From Lachnospiraceae bacterium (GTDB taxonomy: Bacteria > Bacillota > Clostridia > Lachnospirales > Lachnospiraceae), in NCBI GenBank assembly GCA_024403235.1, contig JAKSSF010000011.1:1-64000 (forward strand): a stretch of DNA of 64,000 nt, in the 5' to 3' direction. The position numbers and the translations under genes were made by a program. Of the stretch, positions 52,901 to 61,763 are shown one piece after another. The first letter of the stretch is position 1, and the number at the start of each line of letters is the position of its first letter. The notes under the pieces were generated by a model that was given only the letters and a program-made list of their open reading frames with translations, had not been told where the DNA came from and ran no database searches.

Positions 52901-53695
52901 ATGAAAGAATACAGAAATGTAACCGGTAGAATATTTGATATCCAAAGATATTCCATTCATGATGGTGTGGGTGTACGTACCTTGATTTTCTTAAAGGGAT
53001 GTGCCCTCCATTGTAAATGGTGCTGTAACCCGGAATCTCAAAACTTTGAGATTGAGACTATGGTAGTGAATGGTCGAAAAAAAGTAACCGGTAGAGATGT
53101 AACCGTAGGAGAGGTGTTGGATACCGTGCAGAAGGATATGCCTTATTTCCTTCGTTCCGGCGGCGGTATTACCTTATCCGGTGGAGAATGTACCTTACAA
53201 CCTGAATTTGCAGCAGCACTTTTACAGGGAGCTAAGGATATGGGAATCTCTACAGCCATTGAATCTATGGCGTATGCAAAATACGAAAGTATTGAAAAGC
53301 TTTTGCCTTACTTAGATACCTATTTAATGGATATCAAGCATATGAATCCCAAAAAGCATGAGCAGTTTACCGGCAGAGAAAATACCAGAATGCTGGAAAA
53401 TGCGAAAAAGGTAGCAGCAAGTCGTCAGTGTGAATTGATTATTCGAGTTCCTGTAGTACCGGGATTTAATGATACAGAGGCAGAAATCTTAGAAATTGCA
53501 AAATTTGCAGATTCTCTTCCGGGAGTACAGCAGATTCACTTGCTTCCTTATCATAATTTTGGACAGGGTAAATATGAAAGTCTTGGTAGGGACTATCCTA
53601 TGGGAGATGCACCTATTCCCAGTGCAGGTAAGATGGATAGCTTAAAGGCGGTAGTAGAAAAGAATACAGCCCTGTATTGCCAGATTGGTGGCTAA
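52901..53695 (+). CDS. Glycyl radical enzyme activase (radical SAM)
   Basis: Generates the glycyl radical on the dehydratase. 264 residues. Radical SAM motif Cys34, Cys38, Cys41 in GCALHCKWC; SGGECTLQPEF and YLMDIKHM are as in the family. The two extra [4Fe-4S] ferredoxin-type cysteine clusters usual in glycerol dehydratase activases are absent; the chain is as short as PFL activase. ATG 52901 (GGAG 6 bp upstream) gives the typical start; earlier ATGs at 52847 and 52889 lie in the hairpin region. Confidence 0.92.
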   Translation: MKEYRNVTGRIFDIQRYSIHDGVGVRTLIFLKGCALHCKWCCNPESQNFEIETMVVNGRKKVTGRDVTVGEVLDTVQKDMPYFLRSGGGITLSGGECTLQPEFAAALLQGAKDMGISTAIESMAYAKYESIEKLLPYLDTYLMDIKHMNPKKHEQFTGRENTRMLENAKKVAASRQCELIIRVPVVPGFNDTEAEILEIAKFADSLPGVQQIHLLPYHNFGQGKYESLGRDYPMGDAPIPSAGKMDSLKAVVEKNTALYCQIGG

Positions 53696-53735
53696 TTCCA
53701 GCATTAAAAAAGAAAAATAGAAAACTCAAAAGAAG

Positions 53736-53774
53736 CTTCCAAATTTCTAATGACAGAGATTTGGAAGTTTTTTT
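53736..53774 (+). terminator. Terminator of the microcompartment operon
   Basis: CTTCCAAATTTCT pairs with AGAGATTTGGAAG (one wobble) over a 6-base loop, then seven T. Confidence 0.88.
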
Positions 53775-53789
53775 ATATGAATTTTTGTC

Positions 53790-53873
53790 AAAACTCTCAA
53801 TCTTGTTGAGAGTTTTAGAAATGAAATTAAAAAAATAGTAAAATTGACATCAAAAGAGGGACAATGGTAATAT
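53790..53873 (+). promoter_or_regulatory. Palindrome and promoter upstream of the fucokinase gene
   Basis: AAAACTCTCAA (53790-53800) and TTGAGAGTTTT (53806-53816) form a perfect 11-bp inverted repeat over five bases, a probable operator or hairpin. TTGACA at 53844-53849 and TAATAT at 53868-53873, 18 bp apart, make a good promoter 70 bp before the gene. Confidence 0.6.
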
Positions 53874-53944
53874 TATCATATGTTATTGTCTAAAAATACA
53901 ACCTATAGAAATAGGAAAATAAATATTTATCTGGGGAGAAACCG

Positions 53945-56900
53945 ATGAATCAAAGCAAAAATGAAACCAAAATGAAGAATTTATTCTTAAGTCAGTCTTA
54001 TTTAGACTCTTGGGATGATTATAAAAGAAGCTTGCAAAAGTCCAGTTTTATCAAATGGGATTATATTATTCTAACTGCAAGCAATGAAATGCAGGCAGAG
54101 GCCTTCCGGATGCAAAGTCAACATCGCCTGGACAGCCATCTTTTACCGGAAAGTACTCATTATGAGGTATTACCGGATCCGGATGGAAAACGTGTTGGCT
54201 CCGGTGGGGCTACCTTTAATGTATTGGCCTATTTGGCAAATCAGTGTCCGGAAAATCCATTCCGTGACAAGCGAATTCTGGTGATTCATTCCGGTGGAGA
54301 CAGTAAAAGAGTGCCACAGTATTCTGCGGTTGGAAAATTATTCTCTCCTGTGCCCAGAGAACTGCCGGATGGAAGATGTTCTACTCTTTTTGATGAGTTT
54401 ATTATCGGTATGTCTGGCGTGCCCTCTCGCATGAGAGAAGGTATGTTGGTTTTATCCGGAGATGTGCTGCTTTTATTTAATCCGTTACAGATTGACGCCC
54501 AGTTTTCCGGAGCGGCAGCCATTTCCATTAAGGAACCTGTGGAAACCGGGAAGAATCACGGTGTCTTTTTAAACGATGGACAGGGCAATGTAAAGAACTT
54601 CCTGCATAAGCAAAGTGAAGAAACATTGCGACAAATTGGTGCAGTCAACGAACAAGGAGCTGTGAATTTAGATACAGGTGCTATTTTATTAAATTATGAC
54701 CTGTTACAGGCATTATTTGGATTGATTTCTACCAATGGAAATTTAGATCCTGATAAATTCCAGAAATTTGTGAATGAAAAGGCTCGTATTAGTTTTTATG
54801 GAGACTTTTTATATCCTTTGGCATCTGATTCTACCTTGGAACAGTATTATGCTGAAAAACCGGAGGGTACTTTCTGCGAGGAATTGAAAGAATGCAGAAC
54901 TTTGATTTGGAATGCAATTTCTGCTTTTTCCTTAAAATTATTGGCACTTTCTCCCGCCCAGTTTATTCATTTTGGAACCACAAGAGAGTTGCGAAAACTG
55001 GTCACAGAAGAAATCCAGGATTATGAATTCTTAGATTGGAAGGGACAGATTCTATCTAACTATGCGGGGCAGCAACATTTTGCAGCCTATTCTTCTTATA
55101 TTGGACATAATGCAAAAGTAGAGGAAGGCGCTCATTTAGAACATTCCTATATTTTAAATCATTCTGTTATTGGAAAAGGTAGTATTGTATCTCATTTAAA
55201 ACTTCGAAACATTACTATTCCGTCAGATACTGTTTTCCACGGTTTGCCATTGGCAGATGGAAAACAGGTGGTTCGTGTGTACGGGGTATTGGACAATCCG
55301 AAGGGTACATTAGAAGAAAAAGCGTCTTTCTTAACCAGCAATTTGGAACAGTTTTTGGAGAAAAATACTCTGACGAAAGAAGATGTATGGGATCCGAAAG
55401 ATCAAGGGAAGGAAACCCTGGAAGCAAAAGACTGTTATTTGTGGTTTGCCAAGCTGTATCCTGTTTGTGATTCTATGGAATCTGCCATAGAAAGCGGATT
55501 GCTGCTTTGTAAAATGGCAGCAGGCACTGCTTCTGCAGCAGAAATAGAAGCTTGGAAAAAGCAGGAGCGAACCAGTTTGTGGGAAAGCTTTAATGAGGCT
55601 GAAATGGGCATTGTTTTGGCTTGGCAGCAGGAACTGGAAAGCCGTATTTTAAGCCGTATTTTTATTGCCAGATTATCAGAAGGCATTCATTATAAAGAAG
55701 CGTTGCAGATTTTTGGGCAAAGAGGCATTGATGAGGAAATCTATCAAACCTTAATGGAAGATGCCAAGTATGCCCAGTTTTCCTTGAAAATTAGAATTTA
55801 TTATGCACTGTCTCGTTACATGAAAGACAGTAATAAAACCATTTGCGGACAAACCTACGATATTCCGGAACAACTTTGTTTTTCTACCATACAAAAAGAA
55901 ATTGCAGAAACCAGTATGGGGAAATTGCCAGATTCTTCTACCTATCATATTGTGAAAGAACAGGTAGAGGTGCAGCTTCCGGTTCGTGTGAACTGGGGTG
56001 GTGGTTGGACCGATACGCCCCCCTATTGTAATGAAAATGGGGGCATTGTATTAAATGCAGCCATCAAATTAAATGGTATTTTCCCAGTACAAATTCAGGT
56101 AAAAAAGATACCGGAGTACAAAATAGCATTTGAAAGCCAGGATGTAGGAGTAAAGGGATTTGCTACTACGACAGAAGAAATTCAAGATTGTCACAATCCC
56201 TTCGATTCTTTTGCACTCCATAAAGCAGCTTTAATTGCATGTGGTGTGATTCCCTTAACCGGTGGAGAGAAACTGGAAGACATCCTGAAACGCATAGGAG
56301 GCGGCATTTATTTGTCTACTCAGGTAGTAGGAATTCCAAAAGGATCCGGTCTAGGTACCAGTAGTATTTTAGCCGGCGCCTGTGTAAAAGGTATTTTTGA
56401 ATTTTTAGGTATCGAAAAAAGCAATAATGAAATATATGACATCGTGCTTTGCATGGAACAGATTATGAGTACCGGTGGTGGCTGGCAGGATCAGGTGGGC
56501 GGTTTGACACCTGGCATTAAATTGATTACCAGTAAGCCCGGTATGGAACAGCATATTGAAGTCAAAGAGGTAAAGGTTCCCAAAGATGCCATGGCCGAAT
56601 TGGAGGAGCGTTTTGCTCTGATTTATACGGGCCAAAGAAGATTGGCAAGAAACCTGCTGCGGGATGTTATTGGCAATTATATCGGCGCCAGAAAAGAATC
56701 ACTTCAGGCGTTACAGGAAATGAAGCCTACAGCAGTTTTGATGAATTATTATCTGGAAGCAGGAGATATTGATGCTTTTGCCAAGGAGTTAAATAAGCAT
56801 TGGGAATTGTCCCAAATGTTGGATAAGGGTTGTACCAATCGTTGTATTGATCAAATTTTCTTATCCTGTGAGGATTTGATTGATGCCAAATTTATTTGCG

Positions 56901-57028
56901 GCGCCGGTGGGGGTGGCTTTTTGATGGTCATTTTGAAAAAAGGCGTTGCAAAAGCGCAGTTAAAAGAACGCTTACAGAATATTTTCCAGGATAGCGGCGT
57001 AGATGTTTGGGAGACTTCTTTTTCATAA
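53945..57028 (+). CDS. fkp: Bifunctional L-fucokinase/L-fucose-1-phosphate guanylyltransferase
   Basis: Makes GDP-L-fucose from free fucose by the salvage route. 1027 residues. The N-terminal half is the fucose pyrophosphorylase domain (GKRVGSGGATFN, HSGGDSKRVPQYSAVGKLF, LSGDVLLLF), with a beta-helix-like centre (about 380-440); the C-terminal third (about 675-1027) is a GHMP kinase with VNWGGGWTDTPPY, PKGSGLGTSSILAG and CGAGGGGFLM. Best known from Bacteroides Fkp. The neighbouring fucose catabolic locus suggests both genes compete for the same sugar. The domain match to fucose rather than another sugar is from family knowledge; heptose kinases share the GHMP part only. Confidence 0.82.
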   Translation: MNQSKNETKMKNLFLSQSYLDSWDDYKRSLQKSSFIKWDYIILTASNEMQAEAFRMQSQHRLDSHLLPESTHYEVLPDPDGKRVGSGGATFNVLAYLANQCPENPFRDKRILVIHSGGDSKRVPQYSAVGKLFSPVPRELPDGRCSTLFDEFIIGMSGVPSRMREGMLVLSGDVLLLFNPLQIDAQFSGAAAISIKEPVETGKNHGVFLNDGQGNVKNFLHKQSEETLRQIGAVNEQGAVNLDTGAILLNYDLLQALFGLISTNGNLDPDKFQKFVNEKARISFYGDFLYPLASDSTLEQYYAEKPEGTFCEELKECRTLIWNAISAFSLKLLALSPAQFIHFGTTRELRKLVTEEIQDYEFLDWKGQILSNYAGQQHFAAYSSYIGHNAKVEEGAHLEHSYILNHSVIGKGSIVSHLKLRNITIPSDTVFHGLPLADGKQVVRVYGVLDNPKGTLEEKASFLTSNLEQFLEKNTLTKEDVWDPKDQGKETLEAKDCYLWFAKLYPVCDSMESAIESGLLLCKMAAGTASAAEIEAWKKQERTSLWESFNEAEMGIVLAWQQELESRILSRIFIARLSEGIHYKEALQIFGQRGIDEEIYQTLMEDAKYAQFSLKIRIYYALSRYMKDSNKTICGQTYDIPEQLCFSTIQKEIAETSMGKLPDSSTYHIVKEQVEVQLPVRVNWGGGWTDTPPYCNENGGIVLNAAIKLNGIFPVQIQVKKIPEYKIAFESQDVGVKGFATTTEEIQDCHNPFDSFALHKAALIACGVIPLTGGEKLEDILKRIGGGIYLSTQVVGIPKGSGLGTSSILAGACVKGIFEFLGIEKSNNEIYDIVLCMEQIMSTGGGWQDQVGGLTPGIKLITSKPGMEQHIEVKEVKVPKDAMAELEERFALIYTGQRRLARNLLRDVIGNYIGARKESLQALQEMKPTAVLMNYYLEAGDIDAFAKELNKHWELSQMLDKGCTNRCIDQIFLSCEDLIDAKFICGAGGGGFLMVILKKGVAKAQLKERLQNIFQDSGVDVWETSFS

Positions 57029-57118
57029 TATCCAAGGCTTTTCAAGACTTTGGATGTAGTGTGGTCCCTAACTAGCCAAAGTTTTGGAGAAAAGGATATT
57101 TATAGGAAGGAGTAAATT

Positions 57119-60100
57119 ATGTCTTTTGTGCATTTGCACACCCACACAGAGTTTAGTCTGTTGGATGGGTCCAATAAGATAAAAGAATATGTGAAACGGG
57201 TCAAAGAATTGGGCATGAATGCGGCTGCCATTACGGACCATGGGGTTATGTATGGTGTAATTGATTTTTATCGTGCTGCAAAAGCAGAAGGCATCAAACC
57301 AATTCTTGGCTGTGAAGTATATGTGGCTCCCAATTCTCGATTTGACAAAGAAAAAACAGGTGGTGAGGAACGATATTACCACCTGGTATTGTTGGCAGAA
57401 AACGATAAAGGCTATGCCAATTTGATGAAAATTGTCAGTAAGGGTTTTACAGAAGGATACTACTATAAGCCCCGTGTAGATATGGAAGTTTTAGAAACCT
57501 ATCACGAGGGTATTATTGCCTTATCTGCTTGTTTGGCTGGAGAAGTAGCCCGTTATCTGCAAAGAGGCCTGTATGAAGAAGGAAAAAAGGCAGCTTTAAA
57601 ATATCAGGCTTGCTTTGGAAAAGGGAACTTCTTCTTGGAACTGCAGGATCATGGAATTCCGCAGCAAGAAACCGTCAATGCAGCTTTGCTGCGAATGAGT
57701 AAAGAATTGGACATTCCTTTGGTAGCTACCAATGATGTGCATTATACTATGCGGGAGGATGAAAAGCCTCACGATATTTTGCTTTGCTTGCAAACCGGAA
57801 AGAAACTGGCAGATGAAGACAGAATGCGATATGTGGGTGGCCAGTATTATGTCAAGAGCGAAGCAGAAATGCGGGAGTTATTTCCCTATGCTTTGGAAGC
57901 CCTGGAAAATACTCAAAAGATCGCAGACCGTTGTCAGGTAGAAATTGAATTTGGGGTAACCAAATTGCCCAAATATGAAGTGCCGGAAGGCTTTACTTCT
58001 GATAGTTACTTAGAAAAACTTTGTATGGACGGCTTACAGGAGAGGTATCCGGAAGATGATGGGACTTTACTGGAGCGATTGAATTTTGAATTAAATACCA
58101 TTCGTCGAATGGGGTATGTAGATTACTTTTTGATTGTATGGGATTTTATTAACTATGCCAGAACACAAGGGATTCCGGTAGGTCCGGGACGAGGCTCAGC
58201 AGCCGGTTCCATTGTGGCCTATTGCCTGCATATTACCAATATCGATCCTATTAAATACAATTTGCTGTTTGAGCGTTTCTTAAATCCGGAACGTGTCTCT
58301 ATGCCCGATATTGATATTGACTTTTGCTACAACAGACGACAGGAAGTCATTGATTATGTAGGGGAAAAATATGGTGCCGATAAGGTGGTCCAGATTGTCA
58401 CCTTTGGTACATTGGCAGCAAAGGGCGTTATCCGAGATGTGGGGCGAGTTATGGATTTGCCCTACGCTTATGTGGATTCCATAGCGAAAATGGTGCCCAA
58501 TGAATTAAATATTACCTTGGAAAAGGCTTTGGAAATGAATCCGGAGTTTCGTACCCTTTATGAAACCGAGGAACAGGTGCATACTCTGATAGATATGTGT
58601 AAACGCTTGGAAGGTCTGCCTCGTCACACCTCTATGCATGCTGCCGGAGTGGTGATTTGCCAAAAGAGTGCGGATGAGTTTGTCCCTCTGTCCAGAGGCA
58701 GTGACGGTTCCATTACGACCCAGTTTACTATGACTACCTTGGAAGAGTTAGGCCTTTTGAAAATGGACTTTTTGGGACTTCGTACCCTGACAGTTATACA
58801 GGATGCAGTGAATAATATTGCCAAAAGCCAAGGCATTACCATTGATGTGAATCAAATTGATTATGATGATAAGGCCGTATTAGGATCTCTTTCCACAGGA
58901 AAAACAGATGGTGTTTTCCAGTTGGAAAGTGGCGGTATGAAAAGCTTTATGAAGGATTTGAAGCCTCAGACCTTAGAGGATGTAATTGCGGGAATTTCCC
59001 TCTATCGTCCCGGCCCTATGGACTTTATTCCCAAATATATTGCAGGAAAAAATAACCATCAGTCTATTACCTATTCCTGTCCCCAACTGGAGCCCATTTT
59101 GTCTCCTACCTATGGCTGTATTGTTTACCAGGAACAGGTTATGCAGATTGTACGAGACCTGGGTGGCTATTCTTTGGGACGAAGCGATTTGGTGCGCCGT
59201 GCCATGAGTAAGAAAAAACAGGCGGTTATGGAAAAAGAGCAGGCCAACTTTGTGTATGGAAATCCGGAGGAACAGGTACCTGGCTGTATTGCAAATGGTA
59301 TTCCGGAACCGGTGGCAGTTCAGATTTATAAAGAAATGATGGATTTTGCTAAGTATGCTTTTAACAAATCTCATGCAGCCTGTTATGCCGTGGTAGCTTA
59401 CCAGACAGCTTATTTGAAATACTATTATCCGGTAGAATTTATGGCTGCGTTACTAACCTCTGTCATTGATAATCCGGGAAAGGTTGCAGCCTATATACAA
59501 ACCTGTAAATCCATGGGAATTGCGATTTTACCGCCTGATGTGAATGAAGGTGAGGAAGGGTTTTCTGTATCGGATAAAGCGATCCGATATGCCCTAACAG
59601 CCATTAAAGGAGTAGGCAGACCGGTGATTCAGGCCTTGGTAGCAGAACGAGGATTGCGAGGACCCTATACTACGCTGCAGGATTTCCTGACGAGAGATGA
59701 GGCGGGACAAATCAATCGCCGTGTGGTAGAAAACTTTATCAAAGCAGGTGCATTGGACAGCTTTGGTGCAAATAGAAGGCAGTTAATGCAGATCTATATT
59801 CCACTTTTGGATCGCATTCACAAAGATCAGAAAAACAATATGGCAGGACAAATGACTTTGTTTGATTTTGTGGATGAAGAAAGCAAAAAGGATTTTGAAA
59901 TTACTCTGCCCAATATTGATGAGTTCCCAAAAGAGATGCTTTTAGGGTTTGAAAAAGAAGTACTAGGGTTTTATGTCAGTGGACATCCCTTGGAGGAATA
60001 TCAGAGCTTATTGCAAAAGTATAGCAATACGCCAACGACTGCTTTTTTGTGGGATGAGGAAATCCATGGTATGCAGGCAGAGGATAAAGCTACGGTTACC

Positions 60101-60571
60101 ATTGGCGGTATTATTCGGGAAAAGAAAATTACCTATACCAAAAATAATCAAGCTATGGCTTTTTTAACGGTAGAGGATTTGGTAGGCTCGGTGGAGGTAA
60201 TTGTGTTTTCGAAAGCCTTTGCCCAGTATTCTGCTTTGTTAACAGAGGATGCAAAAATTTTTGTAACCGGACGAGTTTCTCTGGAAGAAGAAAAAGATGG
60301 AAAGCTTTTGTGCCAGAGTATCCAAGCTTTTGACCAGATGCCGAAACGACTTTGGATTAAATTCGAGAATAAGAAAGCGTATCAGGAGAAGAGTAATCAG
60401 GTACAAAAATTATTAGGAGAGTCGGAAGGAAAAGATCAAGTAGTATTGTATTTGACCCAGGAGAGACAAAAATGGACTCTGCCTGCCAATCAAAATGTAA
60501 CTGCAGAAGGAATTTTGCAGAAGCAACTGATAGATATACTTGGAGAAGACAATGTCAAGGTTACCTATTAG
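57119..60571 (+). CDS. dnaE: DNA polymerase III subunit alpha
   Basis: Replicative polymerase, DnaE1-like, 1150 residues. PHP domain at the start (FVHLHTHTEFSLLDG, TDHGVMYG), palm with catalytic aspartates in MPDIDIDFC, GPGRGSAAGS, finger helices, HhH region, and C-terminal OB-fold (about 990-1070, VTIGGIIREKKITYTKNNQAMAFL). Complete. Single gene with strong ribosome site AGGAAGGAG. In Firmicutes DnaE works beside PolC. Confidence 0.97.
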   Translation: MSFVHLHTHTEFSLLDGSNKIKEYVKRVKELGMNAAAITDHGVMYGVIDFYRAAKAEGIKPILGCEVYVAPNSRFDKEKTGGEERYYHLVLLAENDKGYANLMKIVSKGFTEGYYYKPRVDMEVLETYHEGIIALSACLAGEVARYLQRGLYEEGKKAALKYQACFGKGNFFLELQDHGIPQQETVNAALLRMSKELDIPLVATNDVHYTMREDEKPHDILLCLQTGKKLADEDRMRYVGGQYYVKSEAEMRELFPYALEALENTQKIADRCQVEIEFGVTKLPKYEVPEGFTSDSYLEKLCMDGLQERYPEDDGTLLERLNFELNTIRRMGYVDYFLIVWDFINYARTQGIPVGPGRGSAAGSIVAYCLHITNIDPIKYNLLFERFLNPERVSMPDIDIDFCYNRRQEVIDYVGEKYGADKVVQIVTFGTLAAKGVIRDVGRVMDLPYAYVDSIAKMVPNELNITLEKALEMNPEFRTLYETEEQVHTLIDMCKRLEGLPRHTSMHAAGVVICQKSADEFVPLSRGSDGSITTQFTMTTLEELGLLKMDFLGLRTLTVIQDAVNNIAKSQGITIDVNQIDYDDKAVLGSLSTGKTDGVFQLESGGMKSFMKDLKPQTLEDVIAGISLYRPGPMDFIPKYIAGKNNHQSITYSCPQLEPILSPTYGCIVYQEQVMQIVRDLGGYSLGRSDLVRRAMSKKKQAVMEKEQANFVYGNPEEQVPGCIANGIPEPVAVQIYKEMMDFAKYAFNKSHAACYAVVAYQTAYLKYYYPVEFMAALLTSVIDNPGKVAAYIQTCKSMGIAILPPDVNEGEEGFSVSDKAIRYALTAIKGVGRPVIQALVAERGLRGPYTTLQDFLTRDEAGQINRRVVENFIKAGALDSFGANRRQLMQIYIPLLDRIHKDQKNNMAGQMTLFDFVDEESKKDFEITLPNIDEFPKEMLLGFEKEVLGFYVSGHPLEEYQSLLQKYSNTPTTAFLWDEEIHGMQAEDKATVTIGGIIREKKITYTKNNQAMAFLTVEDLVGSVEVIVFSKAFAQYSALLTEDAKIFVTGRVSLEEEKDGKLLCQSIQAFDQMPKRLWIKFENKKAYQEKSNQVQKLLGESEGKDQVVLYLTQERQKWTLPANQNVTAEGILQKQLIDILGEDNVKVTY

Positions 60572-60673
60572 AATAGTAGGGAATGGCAAAGTGGTTGAAA
60601 ACAACGCATAAATAGATTAAAATAAAGAAGAATTTCCGTTCAGAAAGTTCCAAACTAAAAAGGAGGGAAAACT

Positions 60674-61660
60674 ATGCCAGCAGTAAAAACCATTGGGGTT
60701 TTAACAAGCGGTGGGGATGCACCGGGAATGAACGCAGCCATTCGTGCAGTGGTTCGTAAAGCCATTGTGAATGGAGTGAGTGTAAAAGGAATTAAAAAAG
60801 GCTATCAGGGTCTTTTGAATGAAGAAATCATAGATATGGACACCAGAAGTGTGTCAGATATTATTCAGCGCGGCGGAACCATTTTAGGAACCGCAAGATG
60901 TTCTGAGTTTCGTACGGAAGAGGGACAGCAGAAGGGTGCGGATATTTGCAAGAAGCACGGTATAGATGGCATTGTAGTCATTGGAGGAGATGGTTCCTAT
61001 CGTGGGGCTCAGGCCCTTGCAAGACATGGTATCAACACAGTAGGTATCCCTGGAACTATTGATTTGGATATTGCCTGTACAGATTATACCATTGGCTTTG
61101 ATACAGCCATTAACACTGCAATGGATGCCATTGATAAGGTAAGAGATACCTCTTCTTCCCATGAACGATGCAGTATTATCGAGGTTATGGGCAGAAATGC
61201 GGGCTATATTGCCCTATGGTGTGGTGTGGCAAACGGAGCAGAAGATATTTTGATTCCGGAAAAATATGATTATAATGAGCAAAGCATCATTAATAATATT
61301 ATTGCCAACAGAAGACGTGGAAAAACCCATCATCTGATTGTCAATGCAGAAGGTATTGGTCATTCTACTTCTATGGCAAGAAGAATTGAAGCGGCTACCG
61401 GTATTGAAACCAGAGCCACCATTTTGGGTTACATGCAGCGTGGCGGTAATCCTACCTGTACAGACCGTTATTATGCTTCTATTATGGGAGCCTATGCAGC
61501 AGATATTCTTTGTGAGGGTAAATCCAATCGAGTGGTGGGCTTTAAGAATGGAGCATTTGTGGACTTTGACATTGAGGAAGCGCTGCAGATGCAAAAGAAT
61601 ATTTCGGAATATGAATTTGAGGTAAGTCGTGCACTTTCTATGTCTGGTATGACAAAATAA
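60674..61660 (+). CDS. pfkA: ATP-dependent 6-phosphofructokinase
   Basis: Key glycolytic enzyme, 328 residues. GGDGS at 104-108 has Gly107 and GIPGTIDLD lacks the lysine of PPi enzymes, so ATP is the donor. Starts LTSGGDAPGMNA; other marks IEVMGRNAGY, GYMQRGGNPTCTDR. Note GTIDLD in place of the common GTIDND, a known type of variation. Ribosome site AAAAAGGAGG. Common Clostridial order dnaE-pfkA. Confidence 0.96.
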   Translation: MPAVKTIGVLTSGGDAPGMNAAIRAVVRKAIVNGVSVKGIKKGYQGLLNEEIIDMDTRSVSDIIQRGGTILGTARCSEFRTEEGQQKGADICKKHGIDGIVVIGGDGSYRGAQALARHGINTVGIPGTIDLDIACTDYTIGFDTAINTAMDAIDKVRDTSSSHERCSIIEVMGRNAGYIALWCGVANGAEDILIPEKYDYNEQSIINNIIANRRRGKTHHLIVNAEGIGHSTSMARRIEAATGIETRATILGYMQRGGNPTCTDRYYASIMGAYAADILCEGKSNRVVGFKNGAFVDFDIEEALQMQKNISEYEFEVSRALSMSGMTK

Positions 61661-61665
61661 TAAAA

Positions 61666-61704
61666 GGCGGTCAGTTTTCCAAAAGAGATTGACCGCCACT
61701 TTTA
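61666..61704 (+). terminator. Hairpin after pfkA, probable terminator
   Basis: GGCGGTCA pairs with TGACCGCC, and the 16-base loop can pair further (TTTT with AAAA). A short ACTTTT tract follows, so termination may be partial. Confidence 0.65.
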
Positions 61705-61763
61705 CATTTCCCTATAGGGGCAGGACGTGAAAGATGGTCCTGTTCCGGAAAAAGGATACTATT

